From Steroidobacter agaridevorans (GTDB lineage: Bacteria > Pseudomonadota > Gammaproteobacteria > Steroidobacterales > Steroidobacteraceae), in assembly GCF_009932555.1 (NCBI RefSeq), contig NZ_BLJO01000001.1, forward strand, positions 1 to 64,000: a DNA stretch of 64,000 bases, written 5' to 3'. Shown here piece after piece: positions 10,288-19,163 of the stretch (positions within the stretch are counted from its first letter, which is position 1; each line of letters opens with the position of its first letter). The notes under the pieces were generated by a model that saw nothing but the letters and a program-made list of their open reading frames with translations, was not told the DNA's origin and did not search any database. A program made the position numbers and the translations under genes.

Positions 10288-11325
10288 ATGAGTCTCATCT
10301 TCGATCGGTGGCGCTGGCAGCCGCCCGCGCACGTCCAACGCATCACGACTCTCGAGATGCACACCGGCGGGGAGCCACTGCGCATCTTTACTTCGGGCCT
10401 TCCGGAGCTGCCAGGCGACACCGTCTTGGACAAGCGTCGCCACTTTCGCGACCACTTCGATCATCTTCGTACCGCGACGATGTGGGAGCCGCGCGGGCAC
10501 TCGGATATGTACGGCGCCGTGATCACACCCTCGCGCGACGCCGACCTCGATGTGTTCTTCCTGCACAACGAGGGCTACAGCACCATGTGCGGGCACGCCA
10601 TCATCGCCATCACCACCCTCGCCTTCGAGACCGGGTTGATCGAGCGTTCCGGCGAGCGACGCGAACTGACGCTCAATGTGCCCGCGGGGCGCATCCACGC
10701 CATCGCTCACATGGACGGTGAGCGCGTGAAGTATGTGTCGTTCCGCAACGTGCCTTCCTTCGTCTATCGACGAGACCAGCACGTCGAGGTGCCCGGTTTA
10801 GGCCGGGTGCGATTCGATATCGCCTACGGCGGCGCCTTCTATGCCATCGTCGACGCGGCGCCGCTCGAGCTCACGCTCGCGCCTTCCGAGTTCAATCGCC
10901 TCATCGATTGGGGTCGACGCATCAAGCATGCAGTGATGGCCAGCGTGCCCGTCGAGCACCCGTTCGAGTCGGATCTCGGATTCCTCTATGGCACGATCTT
11001 CACGGGGCCGGCCCAGGAACCCGGTCATCACAGTCGGAATGTTTGTATCTTCGCGGATGGCGAGGTCGACCGGTCGCCCACCGGCTCCGGGGTCAGCGCA
11101 CGGGCAGCACTGCATTACGCCCGAGGTGAGCTGGCGGTTGATACATCCATCACGATTGAAAGCATTCTGGGCAGCACAATGGCCGTTCGCATCGCGGAAG
11201 CGACGCAGTTCGGTCCCCACGCCGCGGTGGTTCCAGAGGTGAGCGGCACGGCGCACATCACCGGTCGCAACGAGTTGTATCTCGATCCGGACGATCCGCT
11301 CGGGCGGGGCTTCAACTTCCGTTAG
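10288..11325 (+). CDS. Probable trans-3-hydroxy-L-proline dehydratase (proline racemase family)
   Basis: The start at ATG 10288, behind AGGAAAGGAAG, gives 345 residues of the proline racemase fold. Proline racemases and 4-hydroxyproline epimerases use two catalytic cysteines. Here the first is present (Cys101 in STMCGHA), but the second is threonine (Thr265 in DRSPTGSG). The Cys/Thr pair is the established signature of trans-3-hydroxy-L-proline dehydratases, including the human enzyme. They release water to form delta1-pyrroline-2-carboxylate. The divergent reductase gene and downstream AraC regulator complete a likely pathway to L-proline. The open frame extends upstream to 10177, but that part lacks family similarity. 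Confidence 0.9.
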   Translation: MSLIFDRWRWQPPAHVQRITTLEMHTGGEPLRIFTSGLPELPGDTVLDKRRHFRDHFDHLRTATMWEPRGHSDMYGAVITPSRDADLDVFFLHNEGYSTMCGHAIIAITTLAFETGLIERSGERRELTLNVPAGRIHAIAHMDGERVKYVSFRNVPSFVYRRDQHVEVPGLGRVRFDIAYGGAFYAIVDAAPLELTLAPSEFNRLIDWGRRIKHAVMASVPVEHPFESDLGFLYGTIFTGPAQEPGHHSRNVCIFADGEVDRSPTGSGVSARAALHYARGELAVDTSITIESILGSTMAVRIAEATQFGPHAAVVPEVSGTAHITGRNELYLDPDDPLGRGFNFR

Positions 11326-11430
11326 TGTCGCCCGACGGGCACACTGTGGGGAACCGCTAATGGCATTTGTCACTCCACGGTAACAAACTGCGGCGCTTAC
11401 TTAATAAAGCTGCCATCTGCTCCATCATCC

Positions 11431-12426
11431 GTGACCAGGATCGTCTACCAGGATATCGATCAGTTCGCAGAGGCAATGCGCGGCACGGCCGGCTGTTTCG
11501 TTCGGACCGCGCCTGCCGCGACGCATTGGTGGATCGAGGGCATCGATCTCGCCACCTCCTCGATGCAGCAACTGCACACCGGCGGTCCCTTTACGTTCGC
11601 AGGAACGGGCGCCGCAGGAACCCTCACGTTTCAGGTGCCGCTGACGGATCCCGGACGAGTGAGAATCAACGGGCAATCGCTCGCCTCCGATGCCTTCTTG
11701 TTCTTGCACGGGGATTGCCCGCTCGTCTGGACGGGCAGCGATGCCTGCCGATGGGGCACGGTCACGTTTCCTTCCAATCACACATTGGCTGCGCAGGCCG
11801 TCGTGTCGTTCTCCGGCGAGAGCGCCGATCGCACCGTTCATCGACGCACGCCCAAACGTTTCCTGGATGAGGTGAAGCAACTGATCGACTCTGCGCTCGC
11901 CGCGGAGGTCGCCGGCCAGCAAGCCATCGAGGACGCGCTTGCCACGGCGCTCATGCATGCCTTGGAACACAGTCTGCCCGTACATCCGGCCCGCAATGCC
12001 GGCCGTCCCCAATTATCGCGCTCGGCCGTCATTGCACGGTCGCTCGCACTCATCGCCGCCAATCCAAGCCAGCCACTCTTCATCGACGACTTGTGCCGCG
12101 CCACGCAGGTCAGCGAGCGGGCGCTGCGAAATATCTTTCAGGAATATTTCGGTGTCGGGCCGATGCGCCTGTTGAAGATTCGCCAGCTTCACGAGATCCG
12201 CGCGGCGCTGCTCCGCTCGCAGCCGGGTGACGACACCGTCACTCACATCGCCGCCCGGTTTGGTGTGCTCGATCCGAGCCTGCTCGCCCGCAACTACAAG
12301 ATCCTCTTCGGCGAAACGCCCTCGCGAACACTGCACCGGGAGCCCGCCGACTCTCAGGAGCGAATGCACGTCGGCTGGCTTCGCTATGCGTCGCAAATAT
12401 TTCTGGACGATCAGCCGCTTCGCTAG
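11431..12426 (+). CDS. AraC-family transcriptional regulator
   Basis: The 331-residue protein starts at a GTG. The N-terminal 200 residues form a sensor domain I cannot assign. The C-terminal third is an AraC/XylS double helix-turn-helix: SLALIAANPSQPLFIDDLCR, then QVSERALRNIFQEYFGVGPM and HIAARFGVLDPSLLARNYKI. The last helix departs from the usual pattern (LDPSLLARNY in place of DPSHFSRxF-type sequence). It lies 105 bases after the hydroxyproline dehydratase gene on the same strand, so control of that module is a fair inference. Confidence 0.88.
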   Translation: MTRIVYQDIDQFAEAMRGTAGCFVRTAPAATHWWIEGIDLATSSMQQLHTGGPFTFAGTGAAGTLTFQVPLTDPGRVRINGQSLASDAFLFLHGDCPLVWTGSDACRWGTVTFPSNHTLAAQAVVSFSGESADRTVHRRTPKRFLDEVKQLIDSALAAEVAGQQAIEDALATALMHALEHSLPVHPARNAGRPQLSRSAVIARSLALIAANPSQPLFIDDLCRATQVSERALRNIFQEYFGVGPMRLLKIRQLHEIRAALLRSQPGDDTVTHIAARFGVLDPSLLARNYKILFGETPSRTLHREPADSQERMHVGWLRYASQIFLDDQPLR

Positions 12427-12451
12427 ACACGCTGACGCTGCTGCATCTCAT

Positions 12452-13096
12452 TTAAGAGGACCAGGGCGCCCGCAAGATGAGACCGCAGAAGTCTCCGCGC
12501 TGAAAGCTCGGATCCTTATAGGCAAGCACGTCATCGTTGAATGTTCCGTAGGTGCTCTGGGGCCGATGCTTCATGCCCTGATAGAACGCCTCGATCATTC
12601 CCTGCTTGAAGTCCTCGCCGCGCGGATAGGCGGACGTGACCGCCTCGCGCTGCTCCCTCGTCAACATGTCGTAGCCGCGCCCCACGACATCCATGCCCGC
12701 CCCGGCCTGCAACAGCGCGATCTCCGGATGCAGGTGCTCTGGAATCCCTGGAGTCGTGTGTAACGCGATCGCGAGCCAGATTCTTTCGATGTCGGCTGCA
12801 GCGATGCCTTGGACGCGCAGATAGTCGCGAGCGGCGTTTGCACCATCGACTTCGAATCGCAGTTGACTGCTTCCATACGTCGAGGTGAGACCAATGTCAT
12901 GAAACATAGCCGCGATATAGAGCAGCTCGACATCGAACGTGAGGCCCTTGCGCTCACCCAGCAGCGCGGCCCAGAAGTAAACCCGCACTGAATGCTGGAA
13001 CAGCAGCTCGCTTTCGCAATCGCGAATGAGCTGCGTCACCTCGCGCGCCATGGTGCCATCGGGAATACGTACGCCGGCAATATTGTCGGACTTCAC
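12452..13096 (-). CDS. HD-domain phosphohydrolase-like protein
   Basis: The 214-residue protein carries an HD metal-dependent hydrolase domain. A first histidine is in LLFQHSVRVYFWAALLGER, the HD pair is in AAMFHDIGLT, and a further His is in AIALHTTPGIPEH. The pattern resembles small stand-alone HD proteins such as fungal cyanamide hydratase-like enzymes, more than (p)ppGpp hydrolases. The natural substrate is unknown. It is transcribed toward the AraC gene and ends 26 bases from it. It lies 15 bases downstream of the AhpD-like gene on the same strand, so the two are probably co-transcribed. Confidence 0.8.
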   Translation of the reverse strand: MKSDNIAGVRIPDGTMAREVTQLIRDCESELLFQHSVRVYFWAALLGERKGLTFDVELLYIAAMFHDIGLTSTYGSSQLRFEVDGANAARDYLRVQGIAAADIERIWLAIALHTTPGIPEHLHPEIALLQAGAGMDVVGRGYDMLTREQREAVTSAYPRGEDFKQGMIEAFYQGMKHRPQSTYGTFNDDVLAYKDPSFQRGDFCGLILRAPWSS

Positions 13097-13111
13097 GTCT
13101 GTTCTCCCATC

Positions 13112-13582
13112 TCATCTCGGGGAAGTCGAAGTCTGCTTGGCGGCCGCGGGCGGCGCACGAAAGCCGATCGCCATCCGGTTATAGAGATTCATCAGACCGA
13201 TTGCGATCGTCAGATCCGCAAGCGTCTTCGGATCGAAGACGGCGGCGGCCGCTTCATAGTCCGCATCGGGCACGCCGGTCTGGGCAACCCGGGTGACGGT
13301 CTCGGCCCAGGCCAGTGCGGCCCGCTCGGTCTCGTCGAACAGCGCTCCCCCCTCCCGCCAGGCCGGAACCAGGACCAGCTTCTCAATCGCGAGGCCATCT
13401 TTGAGCAGGTCACGCGAGTGCAGGTCGATGCAGTACGCGCAGCCGTTGATCTGCGAGACCCGAAGGAAGACGAGGGTCACCAGCTCCTTAGGCAAGCCGC
13501 TTTGCATGATGTAACCATAGACGCCGCCCAATGCCTTCATGCCGGCCGGCGCCACCGCGTTGTAGTCCAAGCGTTGAGTCAT
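13112..13582 (-). CDS. AhpD-like carboxymuconolactone decarboxylase family protein
   Basis: The start at ATG 13582, behind GGAGGTGTGAG, gives 156 residues. The AhpD/CMD motif is complete: Cys48 and Cys51 of INGCAYCIDLHSRDL with a following His55, the proton-relay arrangement of thiol-peroxidase reductants. It is probably a small alkylhydroperoxidase or disulfide reductase of the cytoplasm. It is divergent from a MocR-type regulator, a pairing common in proteobacteria, which suggests the MocR protein controls it. The frame runs upstream to 13726, but that part overlaps the divergent regulator. Confidence 0.88.
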   Translation of the reverse strand: MTQRLDYNAVAPAGMKALGGVYGYIMQSGLPKELVTLVFLRVSQINGCAYCIDLHSRDLLKDGLAIEKLVLVPAWREGGALFDETERAALAWAETVTRVAQTGVPDADYEAAAAVFDPKTLADLTIAIGLMNLYNRMAIGFRAPPAAAKQTSTSPR

Positions 13583-13673
13583 CTCACACCTCCAATGAAG
13601 TGACTCCAAGATGCTCCGTGCATGGGCCAGGGAACAGTACCAAGATTGGCGTTTCCGGCTGTACCATCCGCGC

Positions 13674-15089
13674 ATGCCGGACCTGCGCATCGAGCTCGAT
13701 CGCGGCAGAGCGATGCCGCTGGCCACACAGATTTACGAGGCGATTCGAGACGCCATCGAGAGCGGACACCTCACCTCGGGGGCGAAGTTGCCCTCCTGGC
13801 AGGACCTCGCCTCACAGCTCGGCGTCTCTCGCGGTACCGTGCGCGGTGCGTACGAGCGGCTGATGGATGAGCAGTTCGCGATCGGCAGGGGCGCGGCAGG
13901 CACACGTGTCGCCGAACGGCCCCGTACATCGTCGACGCCCGGCCGACCGGCCGAGGCGACGCCGGTGGCGGAGCTGTTCCACGACTTCGGCACCGTGCCG
14001 CTGACGTTCCAGATGGGCGTCCCCTCGCAGGCCGCCTTTCCTTTCAAGCTTTGGTCGCGCGTACTGACCCGCGCGAGTCGGGCAGCCGCCGCCGCACCAG
14101 TTTCCTATCCCGATCCGCGCGGCGAGCCGGAACTGCGCAAGGAGATCGCGGGCTATCTCGCCATTGCACGCGGACTTCACTGCAAGCCCTCTCAGATCCT
14201 GATCACGACTGGATTCTCCGGCGCACTCGGGCTGGCACTGCGTACGCTTCAGCTCGAAGGCAAGCAAGCCTGGATGGAAGATCCAGGCTTTCCGCTCACT
14301 CGCACCGCGCTTCGGCTCGCGGGAGTGAGCGTGACTGGCGTGCCCGTCGATGCGGAAGGCCTGGACGTGACTGCCGGTGTTCGAAGCGCACCCGAGGCGG
14401 CGCTCGCGATCGTGACGCCCGGTCAACACGCGCCGCTCGGCATGACGATGTCGCTCCCCCGCCGCCTGGCACTGTTGGAATGGGCCGGGCGCTGCGGTGC
14501 CTGGATTATTGAGGACGATTATCTCAGCGAACTGCAGTTGCATGGGCGCGCCGCGCCCGCGCTCGCCTCCCTGGATACTCAGGAACGAGTGCTGCACATT
14601 GGCACTTTCAGCAAGACGATCAGTCCGGCGTTGCGCCTGGGCTTCCTGGTGGTGCCATCGCCCTTGGTCAACAGATTTGCCGATGTCGCGGCTTCACTTG
14701 CACCGGCGCCACCTGCCACCGTCCAGCGCGCGGTTGCTGCATTCATGCGCGAAGGTCACTACCTTCGCCATCTGCGCCGTATGAAGCGCTTGTATCGCAC
14801 TCAAAGAGAATCGTTGCTCCGATGCCTGCGGGAACTGTCCTCGAACGCGGTGACCGTGCAAGCGAGCGCGGGCCTTGCGATCGTGACCTTGCTGCCTCGA
14901 TCGCTCTCCGATATCGATGTGGCATTACGCGCCCTGCCCTTCGGCCTTGCGCCCACACCGCTCTCGCCATGGTCGATACAAACGCCGGCGTCGCGCGGAC
15001 TGCTGCTCGGCGTGACCAACCTCGATGAGCGACGATTGGCGGCAGATTGTCGCCGCCTGATCGACTTAGCCGAGCAGGCCCAGCGCTAG
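13674..15089 (+). CDS. MocR-type PLP-dependent transcriptional regulator (GntR family)
   Basis: From ATG 13674 the protein has 471 residues. The N-terminal GntR winged helix (about residues 5-75, with LASQLGVSRGTVRGAYERLM) is fused to a fold-type I aminotransferase domain. The PLP-lysine segment is GTFSKTISPALRLGF and the domain also contains IIEDDYLSEL. MocR regulators sense PLP or an amino-compound adduct and usually act on a divergent gene. Here that is the AhpD-like gene 91 bases away. The ORF extends to 13611, but the domain begins at MPDLRIELDRG, so the internal ATG is preferred. Confidence 0.9.
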   Translation: MPDLRIELDRGRAMPLATQIYEAIRDAIESGHLTSGAKLPSWQDLASQLGVSRGTVRGAYERLMDEQFAIGRGAAGTRVAERPRTSSTPGRPAEATPVAELFHDFGTVPLTFQMGVPSQAAFPFKLWSRVLTRASRAAAAAPVSYPDPRGEPELRKEIAGYLAIARGLHCKPSQILITTGFSGALGLALRTLQLEGKQAWMEDPGFPLTRTALRLAGVSVTGVPVDAEGLDVTAGVRSAPEAALAIVTPGQHAPLGMTMSLPRRLALLEWAGRCGAWIIEDDYLSELQLHGRAAPALASLDTQERVLHIGTFSKTISPALRLGFLVVPSPLVNRFADVAASLAPAPPATVQRAVAAFMREGHYLRHLRRMKRLYRTQRESLLRCLRELSSNAVTVQASAGLAIVTLLPRSLSDIDVALRALPFGLAPTPLSPWSIQTPASRGLLLGVTNLDERRLAADCRRLIDLAEQAQR

Positions 15090-15105
15090 CCTGCCGACGC
15101 GACCT

Positions 15106-16026
15106 CTACAAAGCCGCGTCGATCGCGACGTACGACTCGATGCAGGCTCGCTCACCTGCCTTATCTGCCTTCCACGGACCATGCTCCATGCCAAAGATGA
15201 ACTCTCGGCCGCTCTCTCGCATCTTGTTCGCGGCGTGCTTGAAGATGTTGCCGTAGTTCATCTCACCCGTGCCCGGCCAGAGCCGGCCCGGCACATCGCC
15301 CATCTGGAAGTAGCCGATCTCGCTCCAGGTCTGATCGATGCTCGCGATGATCGAGCCCTGGTTCTGCTGCAGGTGATACATGTCGAAGAGGATCTTGCAG
15401 GCGGGACTGTTGACGGCGCGACAGAGCTCATAGGCCTGATCCGCCGTGCGAAGGAACAGATCGGGCGAATCGGCGAGCGGCTCGAGCACCATCACGAGCT
15501 TCTCGCGCTCGAACACCTCGGCGCCCGCGCGCAGCACGTCGATCGCATTGGCGGTTTGGATGCCGATCGGCAATCGGGGCGTGAACACGCCCGGCACCAC
15601 GGTCATCCACTTGGCATTGACGCGCTTTGCGACGGCCACCGCGTCCTGGCACGCTTTGACAAACGTCTTCGGATTGTCCTTCTCGCCCGTCGTAAACAAC
15701 TTGTTTTGGTTGCCACCGACGGCGACGACAAACACGCCTAGCGACATGCCCAATTGCTCCAGCGTGCGAGCGATCGTTTCCTGCTCGGCGATCGGACGCT
15801 GCATCATCGAGTTGTCTTCGAGCGCCGTGAAGCCCTCGTCCGCCATGAACTTCAGCTGGTCCACGACGCCCGCGCCGGCATGCGCCGTGAACTGACCCAG
15901 GTGGGGAGCAAGCTTCAGCTTGAACCTGCGCTTGGCTGACGCACCCGATAGCGAAGGCGCCGCTCCCACTGCGAGGGCGCCAAGCGCGGTATGTACAAGG
16001 GTGCGGCGTGTAATCATGAGCATCAC
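15106..16026 (-). CDS. Exported TIM-barrel sugar isomerase/epimerase-like protein (hydroxypyruvate isomerase family)
   Basis: The 306-residue protein starts with an arginine-pair signal peptide (ITRRTLVHTALGALAVGAAP). This looks like a Tat signal, so the enzyme probably acts in the periplasm. The body is an AP-endonuclease-2-type TIM barrel, as in hydroxypyruvate isomerase and sugar-phosphate epimerases. Metal-ligand-like positions occur in VLEPLADS, LFDMYHLQ and FGMEHGPW. The substrate is unknown. It ends 16 bases before the convergent MocR gene end, with no obvious operon partner. Confidence 0.78.
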   Translation of the reverse strand: MMLMITRRTLVHTALGALAVGAAPSLSGASAKRRFKLKLAPHLGQFTAHAGAGVVDQLKFMADEGFTALEDNSMMQRPIAEQETIARTLEQLGMSLGVFVVAVGGNQNKLFTTGEKDNPKTFVKACQDAVAVAKRVNAKWMTVVPGVFTPRLPIGIQTANAIDVLRAGAEVFEREKLVMVLEPLADSPDLFLRTADQAYELCRAVNSPACKILFDMYHLQQNQGSIIASIDQTWSEIGYFQMGDVPGRLWPGTGEMNYGNIFKHAANKMRESGREFIFGMEHGPWKADKAGERACIESYVAIDAAL

Positions 16027-16204
16027 CAGCTGTCGTGAGTTCGTTCGGAGGACGCAAATCGAGGCAGTTGCACAGTTTTGCCGGCAACGCGTCTGAAATC
16101 AGGCTGTGCAAGTCTGCACACGCCGAGTGCACAACTTCAAGTTGTAAGCGCCATCGGCCAATCCATCATGGGTGCACTTACTTTCCGATGGAAGGCACTC
16201 GAAG

Positions 16205-16528
16205 ATGGCATGGCTTCTTCTCTTCGCCGCGGGCATCGCCGAGATTGTCATGGCGATGTCGCTCAAATCCGCGCAAGGCTGGACTCGCCTGGGCCCAAGC
16301 ATCGTTGGATTGGGCGCGGCGCTCGCAAGCGTCGTCCTCCTCACCTTTGCCGTCACGCGACTGCCAGTGACCACGGCCTACGCGGTATGGACCGGATTCG
16401 GCGCCATCGGCGTCTCGCTGATCGGCATTGCCCTGTATGGGGAAAGCGCGCATCCCGTGCGCCTCGCGTGTCTTGCCGCGATCTTCGCCGGAATGATCGG
16501 GCTGCACCTGATCGACGCCAAGGCTTGA
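16205..16528 (+). CDS. sugE: SMR-family transporter, SugE/Gdx type
   Basis: From ATG 16205 the protein has 107 residues and four transmembrane helices. It follows the SugE subfamily closely: IVMAMSLKSAQGWTRLGPS, VTTAYAVWTGFGAIGVSLI and LYGESAHPVRLA. The essential glutamate lies in helix 1 (AGIAEIV). SugE/Gdx proteins are guanidinium/proton exporters, distinct from EmrE-type multidrug pumps. I found no recognisable guanidine riboswitch upstream. The gene is 12 bases before the azoreductase and probably co-transcribed with it. Confidence 0.85.
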   Translation: MAWLLLFAAGIAEIVMAMSLKSAQGWTRLGPSIVGLGAALASVVLLTFAVTRLPVTTAYAVWTGFGAIGVSLIGIALYGESAHPVRLACLAAIFAGMIGLHLIDAKA

Positions 16529-16540
16529 ACGGTGCCACCC

Positions 16541-17167
16541 ATGAGCAAGCTTCTGTATATCGAGTCCGCGCCGCTCAAGAGCCGATCGCACACCATCGCG
16601 GTGTATCGTGCGTTCGAGCAGGCCTATCGAGCGGCGCACCCGAGCGATGAGATTGAGATGCTCGATCTCTGGCAGATGAGCCTGCCGCCCTTCGATGAGC
16701 AGACCATCGAAGCCAAGTTCGCGGTCTTGAGAAAGAATGAGTTCACCCCGCAGCAGCTCGAGCGATGGCAAGCCGTGCGAAACGTGTCGCGCCACTTCAA
16801 CGCGGCGGATAAGTATGTCTTCGGCGTGCCGATGTGGAATTTCGGCGTGCCGTACGTGCTCAAGCACTACATCGATGTGGTGACTCTGCCGGGCGAGAAC
16901 TGGACTTGGTCGCCTGCGTCCGGCTATGGAACGTTGCTATCGGGCAAGAAGGCGCTTGCCATTTACGCCAGCGCTAATCTCCACGCCGAAGTCGGCGCTG
17001 GCGCCGAGGACTTTCAGAAGCCCTTCATGCGCCGCTGGCTGCAATTCATCGGCATCGAGCGCGTGGAGGAGATCACGGTCGCGCCGACACTCTCGGACCC
17101 CGCGACGTTACAAGGCTTGCGAGCGGAGGCGATCCGGGCCGCGACGGAACTGGCCTTGCATTTCTGA
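16541..17167 (+). CDS. FMN-dependent NADH azoreductase-family flavoprotein
   Basis: From ATG 16541 the product has 208 residues with a flavodoxin-like fold. The family pattern is clear: an N-terminal beta-strand and phosphate-binding loop (LLYIESAPLKSRSHTIA), then FGVPMWNFGVPYVLKHYIDV, the signature FMN contact of AzoR. Such enzymes reduce quinones and azo compounds with NADH. It sits between the SugE-like gene and a LysR regulator on the same strand and looks like a small detoxification cluster. Confidence 0.9.
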   Translation: MSKLLYIESAPLKSRSHTIAVYRAFEQAYRAAHPSDEIEMLDLWQMSLPPFDEQTIEAKFAVLRKNEFTPQQLERWQAVRNVSRHFNAADKYVFGVPMWNFGVPYVLKHYIDVVTLPGENWTWSPASGYGTLLSGKKALAIYASANLHAEVGAGAEDFQKPFMRRWLQFIGIERVEEITVAPTLSDPATLQGLRAEAIRAATELALHF

Positions 17168-17181
17168 GGTAGTCTTCCCCA

Positions 17182-18102
17182 ATGGGAAAACGACTCTCGC
17201 CGCACAGGCCCATCGATTGGGATGACTTCCGGTATGTGCTCTCGCTCGCCGACTCGGGCTCATTGAGCCAGGCCGCGAGCGCCCTGCGAGTCAACCGCAC
17301 GACCGTTCTGCGGCGGATCAACGCCTTCGAGCGCAAACACGGTGTTCGGCTGTTCGAGCGTCTGCCCACGGGCTATACGTTGACCGAGGCGGGCAATGAG
17401 TTGCTAGCGGCCGCACGCGGCTTTGAGAGCGCCCTCATGCAGATCGAGCGCAAGCTTGCGGGCCAGGACCTGCGGGCTGAAGGCTTGGTGCGAGTGACGA
17501 CGACGGACACACTCCTCGCCTCGGTGTTACAGGGGCCACTCGCGACGTTCCAGCGCAAGCACCCCGGCATCACGCTCGATGTGGCCACGTCGAATGAAAT
17601 CGCGAATCTCTCCAAGCGCGATGCCGATGTCGCCATCCGCCCCGTGGCCGAGGCGCCGGAGTTTCTGGTCGGCCGGCGCATCGGCGCGGTCGCATTCGCG
17701 GTGTACACGGCATCGACGGCAGAGGAACCACGATCAAGCGTCAAGACACCTGGCGATCGTTGGGTCGGGCCGGATGAAACGCTCGCGAGCACGAGCGTTG
17801 CCCGGTGGATGCGGGCCGAGATGCCGTCTGTTCGACCAGAGATTCGAGCAGACTCGCTCGTGTCGCTGCGTGAACTGTGCGCGGCGGGCGCCGGCTTCGC
17901 CGCGCTGCCTTGTTACCTCGGTGATTCCGACGCACGACTCAAGCGTGTTCGCCCGCCCATTCCCGCGATGACGACCGCGCTGTGGGTGCTCACCCATCCC
18001 AACCTCGCTCGTACGACGCGCGTGCGTTTGTTGATGGATCATTTGTCCGCAGAGCTCGGTCGCCAACGACCGCTCCTCGAAGGACAGCGACCGAGAATGT
18101 AG
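17182..18102 (+). CDS. LysR-family transcriptional regulator
   Basis: The 306-residue protein has an N-terminal LysR winged helix (residues 11-70: DWDDFRYVLSLADSGSLSQA, then RVNRTTVLRRINAFERKHG). A periplasmic-binding-like effector domain follows (about 95-295). It starts 14 bases after the azoreductase gene on the same strand. Regulation of that gene and the SugE-like transporter is plausible, though LysR regulators more often control divergent genes. Confidence 0.9.
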   Translation: MGKRLSPHRPIDWDDFRYVLSLADSGSLSQAASALRVNRTTVLRRINAFERKHGVRLFERLPTGYTLTEAGNELLAAARGFESALMQIERKLAGQDLRAEGLVRVTTTDTLLASVLQGPLATFQRKHPGITLDVATSNEIANLSKRDADVAIRPVAEAPEFLVGRRIGAVAFAVYTASTAEEPRSSVKTPGDRWVGPDETLASTSVARWMRAEMPSVRPEIRADSLVSLRELCAAGAGFAALPCYLGDSDARLKRVRPPIPAMTTALWVLTHPNLARTTRVRLLMDHLSAELGRQRPLLEGQRPRM

Positions 18103-18105
18103 CGC

Positions 18106-18492
18106 CTACAGCAGCGGCAATCCGCCGGTGATTGCATCCACACGGTCCTCGCGATCGGGACCGACGGCGACAGCGGTGTACGTGGGAACATTCCCAAACT
18201 CAGTGAGCCCGGCATCCTGGATCAGAGCGGTAATGAGCCCAGCGGCTCTTGCGGCATCGTGCACGGCCAGGAGCTCCGCCTCGGAGTTCACCGAGACGCA
18301 GATCTTCTTGAAGCGCCCGAGCAGCCACGGCTCGATCCGAGTATCGAGCGGAATGACGAAGTTTCCCTGCGCCGCATGGCCCAGCTGCAGGATGGCGCGC
18401 ATCGACGCATGCGCGCCCTGCGCGACCATCTTGCCCTTGCGCATGTTCAGGTCCTTGCGCAGAACGATTACTTGTTTATGTTCCACACCCAC
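18106..18492 (-). CDS. pth2: Peptidyl-tRNA hydrolase, Pth2 family
   Basis: The 128-residue protein follows the Pth2 pattern of archaea and eukaryotes: VIVLRKDLNMRKGKMVAQGA with HAS, CVSVNSEAELLAVHDAARAA, and LIQDAGLTEFGNVPTYTAVA with VGP near the end. Pth2 releases peptides from tRNA after drop-off and is unrelated in fold to bacterial PthA. Bacterial copies are sporadic and usually coexist with Pth1; a Pth1 gene is not in this window. It converges on the LysR gene with a 3-base gap. The upstream region holds no recognisable promoter. Confidence 0.88.
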   Translation of the reverse strand: MGVEHKQVIVLRKDLNMRKGKMVAQGAHASMRAILQLGHAAQGNFVIPLDTRIEPWLLGRFKKICVSVNSEAELLAVHDAARAAGLITALIQDAGLTEFGNVPTYTAVAVGPDREDRVDAITGGLPLL

Positions 18493-18573
18493 ACCTCGAC
18501 ATCTGAATCACGCCGGTAGCTCGTGAGTCTTGATCTCGGCGGGGCACCCGCGAAGCCAATGGCTGCGAGCTGA

Positions 18574-18897
18574 CTAGAACTGCATGATCTCGGCCGAGAC
18601 GACTTCGAGCTTCGACGCGCAGCCAATGGCTCTGGAGGAGCCTGGCGAAAGAATGAACTCTTCCTGCATCTCTTTGGCCCCGACCGCCGACCACCGGACC
18701 TGCACCTTGATGCTCAAGTAGGTGTGGCGACTGGTGACGACCCAAGAGCGATTGAACTCATCGCACTGTCGATCCGTCGTTGGCTCAACGAAGTCCGCGG
18801 CCGCAGGCTCTTGGGCCGCGCACAGCCCGGCCAGCGTGATTCCGAATGCAAGCACCGCGGCCAGTAACGGCCGAGTGACCCCCAGAGCTTTCTTCAT
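18574..18897 (-). CDS. Hypothetical exported protein
   Basis: From ATG 18897 the product has 107 residues with a Sec signal peptide (MKK, a hydrophobic core to about residue 26, then Ala-rich cleavage). The mature part has two cysteines about 50 residues apart that could form a disulfide in the periplasm. It is rich in beta-strand-like alternation (HTYLSIKVQVRWSAVG). I recognise no family. The frame begins earlier at 18924, but the signal peptide fixes the likely start. Confidence 0.6.
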   Translation of the reverse strand: MKKALGVTRPLLAAVLAFGITLAGLCAAQEPAAADFVEPTTDRQCDEFNRSWVVTSRHTYLSIKVQVRWSAVGAKEMQEEFILSPGSSRAIGCASKLEVVSAEIMQF

Positions 18898-19163
18898 GGT
18901 GCAGTCCTGTTGCGCCTGGCGCAAATGAGACGGCTAATTGTTCGAACGTTCTGCCCGAGCATGTGCCCGGCGAGCCGCGGGACGTGTTACCTACTTCTCA
19001 GTTGTGAGAATCCGCAGGGGTACCTTGATTGATAATTGCGAAGCCCGTCAAGTGACGAGCCGGAACAAACATGCGCCGCGCTCCTGAATGCGCGCCCCTG
19101 CCATGTCAAAAGCACAATTTGCGAGACCAGGACAGAGATCGGCCGGATGCGACGCCAACGTCT
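18898..19163. other. Intergenic region with an inverted repeat
   Basis: No gene is supported here. A TTCTCA-GTTG-TGAGAA inverted repeat near 18996-19011 lies about 100 bases upstream of the exported protein gene and could be an operator. A TTGATTGATAATTG stretch just beyond it resembles promoter elements, but I could not pair -35 and -10 sites with confidence. Confidence 0.3.

Noticed and set aside
16040-16204. Guanidine riboswitch upstream of the SugE-like gene
   Set aside because: I looked for ykkC-type or mini-ykkC ACGR-loop hairpins and did not find them.
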